Origin: Burkholderia ambifaria | GTDB lineage: Bacteria > Pseudomonadota > Gammaproteobacteria > Burkholderiales > Burkholderiaceae | Length of the DNA: 64,000 nt | Assembly (NCBI RefSeq): GCF_001443045.1 | Contig: NZ_LKPJ01000008.1 | Location: 170,147-234,146 of the forward strand | Reading direction: 5' to 3' | Part shown: in pieces, positions 36,405 to 45,177 of the stretch | How the letters are laid out: each line of letters starts with the position of its first letter | Numbering within the stretch: the first letter of the stretch is position 1 | The notes under the pieces: generated by a model | Told to the model about the DNA's origin: nothing | What the model saw: the letters and a program-made list of their open reading frames with translations, nothing else | Databases searched by the model: none | Translations under genes and position numbers: made by a program

Positions 36405-37193
36405 ATGTCGCTTCCCCATATCGATCTGCTGTACTCCCTGTCCGGCCTGTTCGTCGGCATTCTCGTCGGCCTGACGGGCGTCGGCGGCGGTTCGCTGATG
36501 ACGCCGATCCTCGTGCTGCTGTTCGGCGTCCACCCCGCGACGGCGGTCGGCACCGACCTGCTGTACGCGGCCGCGACCAAGGCCACCGGCACGCTCGTCC
36601 ACGGACTGAAAGGGTCGATCGACTGGCGCATCACCTGCCGGCTCGCAGCCGGCAGCGTCCCGGCCGCGGCCGTCACGTTGTGGGTGCTGCACACGCACGG
36701 GATGAATTCGCCCGGCACCGCGCGGATGATCCAGCTGGTGCTCGGCGTCGCGCTGCTGCTCACGTCGCTCGCGCTGATCTTCCGGCCGCAACTCACCGCG
36801 CTCGCCGCGCGCAACCCGCTTGCACCGAGCCCCGCTCGCACGCTGTGGTCGACCGTGCTGACCGGCGCCGTGCTCGGCGTGCTCGTGTCGATGACGTCGG
36901 TCGGCGCCGGCGCAATCGGCGTGACCGTGCTCCTGCTGCTGTATCCGACGCTCGCGACCAGCCGCATCGTCGGCTCCGACATCGCGCACGCGGTGCCGCT
37001 CACGCTCGTCGCGGGCATGGGCCACTGGCTGCTCGGCTCGGTCGACTGGTCGATGCTGCTGTCGCTGCTGCTCGGTTCGCTACCCGGCATCGTGCTCGGC
37101 AGCCTGCTGTCGGCGCGCGCGCCCGAGCGCCTGCTGCGCAACCTGCTCGCCGCGACGCTCGTCGCGGTCGGCGTACGGCTCGTGCTCGCGTAA
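36405..37193 (+). CDS. TauE/SafE-family sulfite/anion permease
   Basis: 262 residues, about seven to eight membrane helices. Two related halves each contain a glycine-rich motif: GILVGLTGVGGGSLMTPILV and GVLVSMTSVGAGAIGVTVLL, the family signature. Proposed substrates are sulfite, sulfoacetate or related anions; the actual one is unknown. It is monocistronic here. Confidence 0.9.
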   Translation: MSLPHIDLLYSLSGLFVGILVGLTGVGGGSLMTPILVLLFGVHPATAVGTDLLYAAATKATGTLVHGLKGSIDWRITCRLAAGSVPAAAVTLWVLHTHGMNSPGTARMIQLVLGVALLLTSLALIFRPQLTALAARNPLAPSPARTLWSTVLTGAVLGVLVSMTSVGAGAIGVTVLLLLYPTLATSRIVGSDIAHAVPLTLVAGMGHWLLGSVDWSMLLSLLLGSLPGIVLGSLLSARAPERLLRNLLAATLVAVGVRLVLA

Positions 37194-37304
37194 GCCCGGT
37201 CGCGCCGCTCACGCCACCTGCCCTCGCCCTAGCTCCGGCCCAACCCAGCTCCGCCGCCATCGTCCGCGCACCGCACGCCGGCAGTTCGCCGCCCCGAACA
37301 CCCT

Positions 37305-37343
37305 GAAAAAACAGCCCGACCGGCCTGCGCCGATCGGGCTGTC
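37305..37343 (-). terminator. Terminator of the 3HB-oligomer hydrolase gene
   Basis: ACAGCCCGA (37311-37319) pairs with TCGGGCTGT, with a few further pairs inside. On the minus strand the hairpin runs into six T, about 50 bp after the stop at 37395. Confidence 0.8.
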
Positions 37344-37394
37344 GTCCATACAGCGTGTAGTCCGCGTAGCTGCGGGCCTGCACCATGTACGCCG

Positions 37395-39485
37395 TCAGAG
37401 CGGCACGTCGATCGCGCCGGCGCCGGCCGCAATCGCGTTCGCACCGGGCGACGCCGAGATCGGCGGCAGGTTTGCGCCGGTCAGCGCGGGGGCGGCGCCC
37501 GGCGTGCCACCACGCGGCACCGTGCGGATCACCTGCGACGGCGGCAGCGCGGCACCGCTCTTCAGATGGCGCCACATCAGGTTCAGCGCCTGCAAGTTGT
37601 AGTAATGGACCGGCACGAAGCGCGTGTCGAAGCCCGCGACGGGCAGGAACGCGTCGAAGTGCTGCCCGTTCGTCACCTCGTAGAACACGAGCTGGCTGCG
37701 GCCGCCTTCGCTGATGCTGTTCTGCGCGACGTACGCGCGCGATGCGTGGTTCACCGGCACGAGCGCGTCGCTGCGGCCCTGCACGATGATCGCAGGCTTG
37801 CCCTGCAGGTTCGCGTTCACGCGCACGGCCTCGACGTTCGCCGGCATGTCGAGCAACCCGTTGGTCCACAGCTGGCGCAGGCACAGCGCGCCCGCGAAGC
37901 TCGCGTCGGGCGTCGCGAGCCGGTGATCGACGCCCGCGCCGGTGTTGAACACCAGATTGACGCCGGCCGTCGGCGGCACGCCGTTGCCAAGCCCGAACAC
38001 GGCCGGCATCGGCGATGCGGCGGGCGGCGCGACCGCGCCGGTTGCCGCATTGGTGGTCGCGAAGCTGAAATTGCACAGGTTGTCGGTCACGCGCGAGCGC
38101 GTGTACGCATTCGCATAGGTGACCGCGATCGCCGGAATCGCCTGCGAATCCCACATCGACGCGTGCAGCAGGTCGGAATCGGCGAGATAGCCGGCCGCAT
38201 GCAGTTGCGCGAGCGCATCGGCGGCCTGGCTCTGCGTATCGGCACCCGACACGAGCCCCGCCGCCGCGAGCGTCGCGCAGCGCTGCGCGCGGATCGACTG
38301 CGTGGTGGCGAGCGGCAGCGCGCTCAGGTACGGCTCGCCCGCGAGCGATGCCGACGCGGCCGCGCACGGCTGCAGCAGGTTCGCGAGCGTCGCGTAGTCG
38401 GCCAGCGGCCGGCCGAACGACGGCACCGGCTGGCCGCCCTCGCGCACGACGGCGTTCAGCGCCATCCGCACGTTGACCTGCGGCTCGCCGACCACGACCG
38501 CCGTGATCCAGCGGCGCGTGTCCTGCTCGGCCGCCGCGAGCGCCGCGCCGCCGCCGTTGCTGACGGACGCGGCGATCGTCGTGATGTCGCCCGGGTGGTA
38601 GCGCACGCCGTGATGCGAGCTGTCGAGCAGCGGTCCGAACTGTTCGTTGAGCGCCCAGTACGCGAATTCGACCGACTGCAGCGTCGCGTGCCCCCAGTCC
38701 TGCTCGGGATTCTGCTGCGAATGCGCGTGCTTGAACGCGTAGCGGTTCGGGAAGCTGCCGTTGAACGCGGCCAGGTCGCCGCTCGTCACGTTCGCGGTAA
38801 ATAGACTGGCATTGCCGGCGAGCACCGCGTTGGCGAGCGTGCCGTCGATCAGCGTGATCGTGTCGGAGCCGAGCTCGTGCGCGCCGTTGCCGCCGCCCTT
38901 GTCGTTGTACGCGACCGCGCAGCCACGCTTGAGGCCCCACTCGCCGGCCGCCGAAATCGCGCCGTACACGCCGCGCGAACCCGACGACGTCGCGGTGACG
39001 ATGCACGGCTGCGCCGGATCGAAGCTGGCCGGCACCTGCACGAGCAGCGTCACGTTCTTGCGGCCGCTGCCGTCGTCGGAGTACGCGAGATATTCGGTGC
39101 CGGGGATCTTGCCTTCGCCGAGCGTGTCGTTGCCGTCGAGGTCGACGTTCGGCCCCCAGAAGCGGCCGTAGCCGCCGTTCGCGCTCATGTCGACGAGCGC
39201 GCGGTAGTTCGACCAGATCGCGACCCGGCGCAACTCGGCACTCGTCGGCCGGGACGGATCCGCGAACGCGGGCGCGGTGGCGACGGCGAGGCCCGTCTTG
39301 CCGAGGCCGGCCGTCAGCAGGTCGTCGCTCGAACCGTCATAGGCGGTCGTGCGCACGCTGCCGGAAACGAAACCGGGCAACCGGTTGCGTTCGCCCGAAT
39401 CGTCGCCGTTGCAGGCGCCGAGCAACGTGAGCGCGGCCAGCGCCGCGCCGACAAGAATCCGACTACCCCACCCGTTCGTCGTCAT
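37395..39485 (-). CDS. D-(-)-3-hydroxybutyrate oligomer hydrolase (lipoprotein)
   Basis: 696 residues, matching the size of this family in Burkholderia and Ralstonia. The N-terminus ends in a lipobox, LTLLGACNGDD, so it should be lipid-anchored in the envelope. Landmarks: IWSNYRALVDMSANGGYGRF, the probable nucleophile-serine region VTATSSGSRGVYGAISAAGEW, and later GVDHRLATPDASFAG and GQHFDAFLPVAGFDTRFVPV. It hydrolyses 3-hydroxybutyrate oligomers left by PHB depolymerases. ATG 39485 is the start of the lipoprotein signal. It is flanked by a terminator and a BON-domain gene upstream. Confidence 0.88.
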   Translation of the reverse strand: MTTNGWGSRILVGAALAALTLLGACNGDDSGERNRLPGFVSGSVRTTAYDGSSDDLLTAGLGKTGLAVATAPAFADPSRPTSAELRRVAIWSNYRALVDMSANGGYGRFWGPNVDLDGNDTLGEGKIPGTEYLAYSDDGSGRKNVTLLVQVPASFDPAQPCIVTATSSGSRGVYGAISAAGEWGLKRGCAVAYNDKGGGNGAHELGSDTITLIDGTLANAVLAGNASLFTANVTSGDLAAFNGSFPNRYAFKHAHSQQNPEQDWGHATLQSVEFAYWALNEQFGPLLDSSHHGVRYHPGDITTIAASVSNGGGAALAAAEQDTRRWITAVVVGEPQVNVRMALNAVVREGGQPVPSFGRPLADYATLANLLQPCAAASASLAGEPYLSALPLATTQSIRAQRCATLAAAGLVSGADTQSQAADALAQLHAAGYLADSDLLHASMWDSQAIPAIAVTYANAYTRSRVTDNLCNFSFATTNAATGAVAPPAASPMPAVFGLGNGVPPTAGVNLVFNTGAGVDHRLATPDASFAGALCLRQLWTNGLLDMPANVEAVRVNANLQGKPAIIVQGRSDALVPVNHASRAYVAQNSISEGGRSQLVFYEVTNGQHFDAFLPVAGFDTRFVPVHYYNLQALNLMWRHLKSGAALPPSQVIRTVPRGGTPGAAPALTGANLPPISASPGANAIAAGAGAIDVPL

Positions 39486-39658
39486 TGCCGCCCTCTCGAT
39501 ATCGTTATCGATCCGCCGCCTCTTCGTGCGCGGCTTGCGGCCTCTGAAGAAAACGCGGGGCCGCCCCTGGTTTTCCGCCCCGAAGGAAGTCCCCTTGGGG
39601 GATGCCCCCTGGAGCCTGTCGCGAAGCGACAGATCCCGGGGGCACGCTACAGCGCAAA

Positions 39659-39682
39659 CGGGCCCCGGCACGCCGGGGCCCG
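39659..39682 (-). terminator. GC hairpin after the BON-domain gene
   Basis: CGGGCCCCGG-CACG-CCGGGGCCCG, a perfect 10-bp stem 45 bp after the stop at 39727. On the minus strand only three T follow. A second hairpin, CTGTCGC-GAA-GCGACAG, lies at about 39616-39632. Confidence 0.5.
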
Positions 39683-39726
39683 CCTGAAAGCGGGCGCGAG
39701 CGGCGCTCACGCGCCGCCGCCCGGCA

Positions 39727-40092
39727 TTACTGCTGCTGGACCGTCAGCTTGTTCGTGACGGACGTCACGCCGGTCACGCCCTTCGCTGCTTCTTCGGCCT
39801 TGTCGATCTGTGCCTGGTCGGGCACCGTGCCCTCCAGCGTGATCGCCCCGCCCTTCGAACGCACGACGAGGTTCGCCACGTTGACGCCGCCCGCCTTCGT
39901 AATTGCCTTGCGCACCGCGTAGCCGAGCTTGCGGTTCGCCTTCTTCGCGGTCTTGGCCGCGGCCTTCGGCGAGCTCGCCGCCGCGGCCGGCGCTTCGGTT
40001 GCCGCCACATCGCTCGACTGCGCGTATACGCTGCCCGACAAACAGGCGGCTACGGCCGCAACACCCAACGCTCTCAACACGATCGACTTCAT
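39727..40092 (-). CDS. Periplasmic BON-domain protein (OsmY-like)
   Basis: 121 residues. Signal peptide about 1-24 (ending LSGSVYA), an alanine/lysine-rich linker, then one BON domain (GYAVRKAITKAGGVNVANLV, AITLEGTVPDQAQIDKAEEA, VTGVTSVTNKLTV). BON proteins bind phospholipid and are often stress-induced in the periplasm. It is monocistronic and transcribed away from the TAXI gene. Confidence 0.88.
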   Translation of the reverse strand: MKSIVLRALGVAAVAACLSGSVYAQSSDVAATEAPAAAASSPKAAAKTAKKANRKLGYAVRKAITKAGGVNVANLVVRSKGGAITLEGTVPDQAQIDKAEEAAKGVTGVTSVTNKLTVQQQ

Positions 40093-40544
40093 GCTAACTC
40101 CTTGTGACTTCGGAACGGCCGTGCACAGTACGGCCGGATACCCCCCAAAGGCAGCCGGCCCGCGCGCGAACGGGCGGGACGGCCGATGATTTCCACGGCG
40201 ATGCGAGAGAGGCGACACGGGCCGGCGGCCGGCGCGCGCGAATGCGGGCCAGCCGGGCCGGACAGCCGCCGGCCGGACGCGCCCGGTCTCATTGCGTGCC
40301 GGGTCGCGCGCGAATCGGGCGCGGCTGCGTCGCACAATGTAATCCAGCGCCCGCCGAAGCGCAAAGCTTTTGACGCGCGGCCGCCCGCCGTCTGACGGCG
40401 CGCTCGCCCGGATCCGCGGCCGCGCCACGGCGACCGACTCGCGCACGCGCGGCGAAACCGGGTACCATCGCCGCCAGAACGTGCATCGCGTGTGTCGTCC
40501 GTGACGGTCGTCATCGATGCGTCACACCCGTGTCATCCGCCGCC
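40093..40544. other. Divergent intergenic region, BON gene / TAXI gene
   Basis: About 450 bp of GC-rich sequence between divergent genes. No clear promoter hexamers, operators or small genes were recognised. A GTG at 40530 in frame with the TAXI gene is a possible alternative start. Confidence 0.4.
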
Positions 40545-41990
40545 ATGAAGCCAGCCCGCCCTCGCCCGCCCCGCCGCATCCTCGCCCGCTTCGTCGCGGT
40601 GTCGTGGCGCGACCTCGCGCTGTCGATCGGCCCCACCGTGCTGCTCGCGGTCGCAGCGGTCTGGCTCGCGGTCAAGCTGATCCAGCCCGCGCCGCCGTCC
40701 ACGCTCGTGATTTCGTCCGGGCCGCCCGGCAGCACGTACTGGAACGCCGCGCAGAAATACAAGGCGATCCTCGCGAAGAACGGCGTCACGCTCGACGTCG
40801 AGTCGTCCGAAGGATCGGCGCAGAACCTTGCGCGGCTGTCCAACCCGAACGCACCGGTCGACGTCGGCTTCGTGCAGAGCGGCATCGGCCCGAAGGAGCG
40901 CGACGAGCACCTGGTATCGCTCGGCAGCATCGGCTACGTGCCGCTCGCGATCATGTACCGCGGCCCGGTCGTCGCGCGCCTGTCCGACTTCAAGGGCAAG
41001 CGGCTCGCGCTTGGTGCGGAAGGCAGCGGTGCCCGCGAACTGAGCCTGGCGCTGCTGAAGATGAACGGCATCGTGCCGGGCGGCTCGACCGAGCTGCTGC
41101 CGACCGCGGGCGAGGACGCGGCAACGGCACTGCTCGACGGCAAGATCGACGCCGCATTCCTGTCCGGCGACTCGACCCAGATCCCGGTGATGGCGAAGCT
41201 GTTCCGCGCGCCCGGCGTGCACGTGTACTCGTTCACGCAGGCCGAGGCATACGCGCGGCGCTTTCCGTACCTGACTGCGATCACGCTGCCGATGGGCGTC
41301 TACGATCTCGGCCGCAACCTGCCGCCCGCCGACATCCACACGGTCGCGCCGACGATCGAGCTGGTCGCGCGCGACACGCTGCACCCCGCGCTGTCGGACC
41401 TGCTGATCGAGGCCGCACGCGAAGTGCACGGCCACGCGACGATCCTTCAGCACGCGGGCGAATTCCCGTCGGCCGTCACGCGCGGCTTCCCGCTGTCGGA
41501 CGACGCGGCGCGCTACTACAAGTCGGGCAAGACCTTCCTGTACCGGCGGCTGCCGTTCTGGGTCGCCAGTCTCGTCGACCGGCTGCTCGTGGTCGTGGTG
41601 CCGCTGATCGTCGTGCTGATCCCCGGGCTGCGGCTCGTGCCGTCGCTGTACGGCTGGCGCGTGCGTTCGCGCATCTATCGCTGGTACGGCGCGCTGATCG
41701 CGCTCGAGCGCCGTGCGCTCGGCGAGCACACGGCCGAGGAGCGCGTCCGGTTGCTCGACGAGCTCGACGACATCGAGGAAGCCGTGAACCGGATGAAGAT
41801 GCCGCTCGCGTACGCGGGACAGTTCTACGTGCTGCGCGAGCACATCGGCTTCGTGCGCGAGCGGCTCACCGCGCACGACCACGACGCCGCAACGGGCACG
41901 CCGGGCGCCGGCACCCCCGCGGCGGCACGCACCGGCGCGACGCCGCCGCCGGCCGGCGAGCCACCCCGGGCGACTCCCGGTTCCGTGTGA
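40545..41990 (+). CDS. TAXI-family solute-binding protein with two membrane anchors
   Basis: 481 residues. An N-terminal helix (about 22-45, SIGPTVLLAVAAVWLAVKLI) is followed by a TRAP-TAXI binding domain (ISSGPPGSTYWNAAQKYKAI, VDVGFVQSGI, LALGAEGSGARELSLALLKM, DAAFLSGDSTQIPVM). A second helix lies near 350-372 (LLVVVVPLIVVLIPGLRLV), then a cytoplasmic helical tail and a disordered Ala/Pro end. In ordinary TAXI systems the binding protein is free in the periplasm and works with a DctM-like permease; none is adjacent. It may act as a membrane-tethered sensor or receptor. ATG 40545 is chosen over GTG 40530. Confidence 0.85.
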   Translation: MKPARPRPPRRILARFVAVSWRDLALSIGPTVLLAVAAVWLAVKLIQPAPPSTLVISSGPPGSTYWNAAQKYKAILAKNGVTLDVESSEGSAQNLARLSNPNAPVDVGFVQSGIGPKERDEHLVSLGSIGYVPLAIMYRGPVVARLSDFKGKRLALGAEGSGARELSLALLKMNGIVPGGSTELLPTAGEDAATALLDGKIDAAFLSGDSTQIPVMAKLFRAPGVHVYSFTQAEAYARRFPYLTAITLPMGVYDLGRNLPPADIHTVAPTIELVARDTLHPALSDLLIEAAREVHGHATILQHAGEFPSAVTRGFPLSDDAARYYKSGKTFLYRRLPFWVASLVDRLLVVVVPLIVVLIPGLRLVPSLYGWRVRSRIYRWYGALIALERRALGEHTAEERVRLLDELDDIEEAVNRMKMPLAYAGQFYVLREHIGFVRERLTAHDHDAATGTPGAGTPAAARTGATPPPAGEPPRATPGSV

Positions 41991-42083
41991 GCGGCCGATC
42001 CGCGATCATTGCTGCATCCGCGCGCCACCGCGTAACATGAAGGCCGCCGCCAGGCGCGCACGCCCCACCCTCTGGAGATCGCC

Positions 42084-42722
42084 ATGACAACCGGCCTCGA
42101 CACCGCCCAACCCGCCTGGTTCTACGACTTCGTGTCGCCGTTCTCCTACCTGTTGCTCGAGCAGCTCGACAAATGGCCGGACGTGCCGTTCGAACCCGTT
42201 GCCGTGTCGCTGCTCGACCTGCAGCGCCACTGGGGACAACGCTCGAGCGCCGACGTGCCGGCCAAGCGCGTGTTCACGTACCGCCACGCGCTGTTTCGCG
42301 CCGAACAGCTCGGCATCCGCTTCAAGATGCCGCCCGCGCATCCGTTCGATTCCGACAAGGTACTGCGCCTCGCGATCGCGCTGCGCGCCGACATCGCGAC
42401 CGTGCTGGAAATTTTCCGCTTCATCTGGCACGACGGCAACGATCCGTCGACGCCGGACGGGTTCGCCGCGCTGTGCGAACGCGTCGGCGTCGGGCACGGC
42501 GACGAGCTGATCGAGTTCGAGGAAACGAGCGCGCAGCTGCGCCGCAACACCGACGACGCGATCGCGCTCGGTGTGTTCGGCGTCCCGACCTTCTGGATGA
42601 ACCAGCAGCTGTTCTGGGGCGAGGATGCGCTGCCGATGGTGCTGTACTGCGCGCGCACGCCGAACTGGCTCGAGTCGCGCGAGGTCAAGCGGATCAGCAC
42701 GCTGCCGAAGGGACGCGCGTGA
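42084..42722 (+). CDS. DsbA-like isomerase, 2-hydroxychromene-2-carboxylate isomerase family
   Basis: 212 residues, GST-kappa/HCCA isomerase fold. The active-site region reads WFYDFVSPFSYLLLEQL, with serine where DsbA has cysteine, so it is probably a glutathione-dependent isomerase and not a disulfide oxidase. The C-terminal VFGVPTFWMNQQLFWGEDAL is conserved in the family. Substrate unknown. GGAG precedes the ATG. It sits next to a LysR regulator gene on the same strand. Confidence 0.87.
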   Translation: MTTGLDTAQPAWFYDFVSPFSYLLLEQLDKWPDVPFEPVAVSLLDLQRHWGQRSSADVPAKRVFTYRHALFRAEQLGIRFKMPPAHPFDSDKVLRLAIALRADIATVLEIFRFIWHDGNDPSTPDGFAALCERVGVGHGDELIEFEETSAQLRRNTDDAIALGVFGVPTFWMNQQLFWGEDALPMVLYCARTPNWLESREVKRISTLPKGRA

Positions 42723-42791
42723 TGGCCGGTATCACGCACGGCATCGCGCGGCTGCGGTAAGGTTACGCTTCGCTCGAATCCCCCTCCATCG

Positions 42792-43739
42792 ATGGAAGAC
42801 GACGACCGTACCGCCTCGCTCGATATCTGGCTCGTGCGCGTATTGCGCACGCTGCTGCTCGAGCGCAGCGTCACGCAGACCGCACTGCGGCTGAATCAGA
42901 CCCAGCCCGCGATCAGCACCGCGTTGCGCAAGCTGCGCGAGACGCTGAACGACCCGATTCTCGTGCGCGGCAAGTCGGGGATGGTGCCGACCGAATATGG
43001 CGCGTCGCTGCTCGGCGCGGCGTCGCGCGCGCTGCGCGAGGTCGACTTCATCGCGACGCCGCACGGCGACTTCGACCCGTCGTCCGCGCGGCGCACGTTC
43101 CGCGTCGCCGCACCCGACTACCTGAACGATTTCTTCATGCCGACGCTGATCGAGCGCTTTCGCGACGCGGCGCCGCATGCGCATCTGGAAATCGACTCGC
43201 TGAATCCCACGCTCGATCACGCGGAGGCGCTCGAATCGGGCGCACTCGATCTCGTGATCGGCAACTGGCCGAAGCCCGACCCGTACTTCGCGCGTCAGGA
43301 CCTGTTCTCCGACACGATCGTGTGCCTGATGCGCGATGCGCATCCGCTCGCACGCGAACCGCTCACGCGCGAAGCCTATGCATCGGCCGCGCACGTCGCG
43401 CCGACGCCGTACACCGGCGACAAGCGCAACGCGATCGAGATCGGCCTCTCACGCGCGCGCCTCACGCGGCGGATCGTGACGACGCTGCCTTACTTCGGGA
43501 TCGTGCCGCAGGTGCTGCTGCAGTCGGACTTGATCTTCACGACGACGCGCCGCTTCGCGACGCACTACGCGCAGTTGCTGCCGCTCGTCGTCGTCACGCC
43601 GCCCGTGCCGTTCCCACGCATCAAGAGCTACCTGCTCACGCACCCGCAGCCCGATCGCCCGACCGACATCGCGTGGCTGTGCGCACTGATGCAGAGCGTA
43701 TCCGACGAGCTGACGGCCGCGCGCGGCCGCAAGCGCTGA
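42792..43739 (+). CDS. LysR-family transcriptional regulator
   Basis: 315 residues. The winged HTH is N-terminal (RVLRTLLLERSVTQTALRLN, then QTQPAISTALRKLRETLNDP) and the effector domain starts near FRVAAPDYLNDFF. The N-terminal pattern (LDIWLVRVLRTLL) is that of the NodD/LinR-like branch. It lies 69 bp after the HCCA-isomerase gene, a possible target, though LysR regulators usually act on divergent genes. Confidence 0.9.
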   Translation: MEDDDRTASLDIWLVRVLRTLLLERSVTQTALRLNQTQPAISTALRKLRETLNDPILVRGKSGMVPTEYGASLLGAASRALREVDFIATPHGDFDPSSARRTFRVAAPDYLNDFFMPTLIERFRDAAPHAHLEIDSLNPTLDHAEALESGALDLVIGNWPKPDPYFARQDLFSDTIVCLMRDAHPLAREPLTREAYASAAHVAPTPYTGDKRNAIEIGLSRARLTRRIVTTLPYFGIVPQVLLQSDLIFTTTRRFATHYAQLLPLVVVTPPVPFPRIKSYLLTHPQPDRPTDIAWLCALMQSVSDELTAARGRKR

Positions 43740-43785
43740 CCCGGCGCGGGACGGCCCGCGCGGAATCACGCAACGCGGCCGCCGC

Positions 43786-44187
43786 TCAGGCCGTGCAGAA
43801 GGTTTCCTGCAGATGGCTCCAGCGCACGACGCCTGCCGCGTCGCGCGCGAACACGGCGGTCGCGCGACGCGCGGGCAGTTCGCCCGACGTCGCATGCTGC
43901 GCTTCGAGATAGGTGAGCACCGCATGCGACGCGTCGGCCGCGAGCACGCGGATGTCCGACAGCGCGATGCGCAGCCCCGGCTTCGCGCCGCCGAGTTTCG
44001 CGAACAGCGCGCGCGTGCCTTCATGGTCGAGCACGCGGCCGTCGGTCATGATCATCGTGAAATCGGCGGAAAAAGGCGCGAGCAGCGCATCGAGCGCCGC
44101 GGGTTCCGTATCGGCGCCGGACAGCCAGCGCTCGATGGCGACGAGGCTCGCATCGAGCGCGTCGAGATAGACCTGATGATCGGACAT
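43786..44187 (-). CDS. SnoaL/NTF2-like family protein
   Basis: 133 residues with the cone-shaped NTF2 fold: AIERWLSGADTEPAALDALL, FSADFTMIMTDGRVLDHEGT, ALFAKLG and a beta-rich second half ending VVRWSHLQETFCTA. Members are small enzymes or binding proteins with varied activities; no function can be assigned. It is convergent with the LysR gene. Confidence 0.8.
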   Translation of the reverse strand: MSDHQVYLDALDASLVAIERWLSGADTEPAALDALLAPFSADFTMIMTDGRVLDHEGTRALFAKLGGAKPGLRIALSDIRVLAADASHAVLTYLEAQHATSGELPARRATAVFARDAAGVVRWSHLQETFCTA

Positions 44188-44282
44188 GGCACCTGCACGC
44201 ATGACGCGCGGCCCGATGCCACGCGATCCGTGCAGTGTAGGCAAAAACGCGCGGACGTGCGTCGAGCGTCGGCCCCTCGTCG

Positions 44283-44945
44283 TCAGCGCGCGCAGCTCAG
44301 GTCGTCGCGCACGCGCGCGGCCGCGGCCGCCTTCGCATCGGCCACCGGCATCCCCGAGCGGGCCTGCAGCAGTTCCGCGCAGACGGCCACCGCGATCGCG
44401 CCGGGCGCCTTGTCGACGATGCCCGCGACACCGATCGGGCACACCATCTCCGTGAGCCGCGCCGGATCGACGCCGCGCGCGGCGAGCCGGCGCTCGAACT
44501 TCACGCGCTTGGTGCGCGAGCCGATCATCCCGAAATAGGCGAAGTCGCGCCGCCGCATGATCTGCGCGGCGAGCGAGAAGTCGAGTGCGTGGTTGTGCGT
44601 CATCACGAGGAAATACGCGCCGGGCGGCGCCGCGTCGACGACGGCCTCAGGCGTGTCGGTCGGCTCCGGCTGCACGTTCGGCGGACATTCATCCGGGAAC
44701 AGCTCGTCGCGCGTGTCGACCCACTGCACGACGCACGGCAACGCGCCGAGCAGCGTGACGAGCGCGTGGCCGACGTGCCCCGCGCCGAACAGCACGACGT
44801 GCATCGGTGGCGGCGCGGCGCTCGCGCGGTTGCGCCGGCCGGTGCCTTGCGCGAACGGCTGCGCGGGCGAGGCGCCGCACACGCCGTCGCACCCGGCGAC
44901 GGGCGCATGCGACGCGGCACGCAGCGAACGAGCGGGGCCGTTCAT
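44283..44945 (-). CDS. xdhC: XdhC, xanthine dehydrogenase maturation factor, lacking the usual N-terminal domain
   Basis: 220 residues. From residue about 48 it has the XdhC Rossmann domain: MHVVLFGAGHVGHALVTLLG, QWVDTRDELFPDE, FLVMTHNHALDFSLA, FAYFGMIGSRTKRVKFERRL and CPIGVAGIVDKAPGAIAVAV. XdhC binds the molybdenum cofactor, helps sulfurate it and loads it into XdhB. Full-length XdhC usually also has a ~100-residue XdhC/CoxI domain (with SLGQCCGG-type motif) before this; here residues 1-47 are low-complexity. Immediately upstream, the sequence is an 83-bp tandem repeat. ATG 44945 has GGAGG five bases upstream, supplied by the repeat, and overlaps the stop of the last micro-ORF (ATGA). Confidence 0.82.
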   Translation of the reverse strand: MNGPARSLRAASHAPVAGCDGVCGASPAQPFAQGTGRRNRASAAPPPMHVVLFGAGHVGHALVTLLGALPCVVQWVDTRDELFPDECPPNVQPEPTDTPEAVVDAAPPGAYFLVMTHNHALDFSLAAQIMRRRDFAYFGMIGSRTKRVKFERRLAARGVDPARLTEMVCPIGVAGIVDKAPGAIAVAVCAELLQARSGMPVADAKAAAAARVRDDLSCAR

Positions 44946-45028
44946 ATCAGCCTCCGCCGGGCCGCCCCAAGGAGGCTGACCGCCCCCACGGGGGGCAGCG
45001 AACGCAGTGAGCGTGGGGGTCGTTTCAT
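44942..45028 (-). CDS. Micro-ORF 3 of the xdhB-xdhC repeat
   Basis: 28 codons from ATG 45028, beginning MKRPPRSLRSLPPVG and ending ARRRLI. Its stop TGA (44944-44942) overlaps the xdhC ATG (44945-44943), and its own ATG overlaps the stop of micro-ORF 2. CGGAGG precedes each ATG. Whether the peptide is made or stable is unknown. Confidence 0.4.
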   Translation of the reverse strand: MKRPPRSLRSLPPVGAVSLLGAARRRLI

Positions 45029-45111
45029 GTCAGCCTCCGCCGGGCCGTCCCAAGGAGGCTGACCGCCCCCACAGGGGGCAGCGAACGCAGTGAGCGTGGG
45101 GGTCGTTTCAT
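45025..45111 (-). CDS. Micro-ORF 2 of the xdhB-xdhC repeat
   Basis: 28 codons from ATG 45111, nearly identical to micro-ORF 3 (ends ARRRLT). It overlaps the previous and next frames by four bases (ATGA) on both sides. Confidence 0.4.
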   Translation of the reverse strand: MKRPPRSLRSLPPVGAVSLLGTARRRLT

Positions 45112-45176
45112 ATCAGCCTCCGCCGGGCCGCCCCGCAGGGGGCAGCGAACGAAATGAGCGTGCGGGCCATTTCCAT
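45108..45176 (-). CDS. Micro-ORF 1 of the xdhB-xdhC repeat
   Basis: 22 codons from ATG 45176, beginning MEMARTLISFAAPC and ending ARRRLI; shorter because the repeat copy carries an 18-bp deletion that is a multiple of three. It begins one base after the xdhB stop (TGA T ATG) and ends in an ATGA overlap with micro-ORF 2. Confidence 0.38.
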   Translation of the reverse strand: MEMARTLISFAAPCGAARRRLI

Positions 45177-45177
45177 A

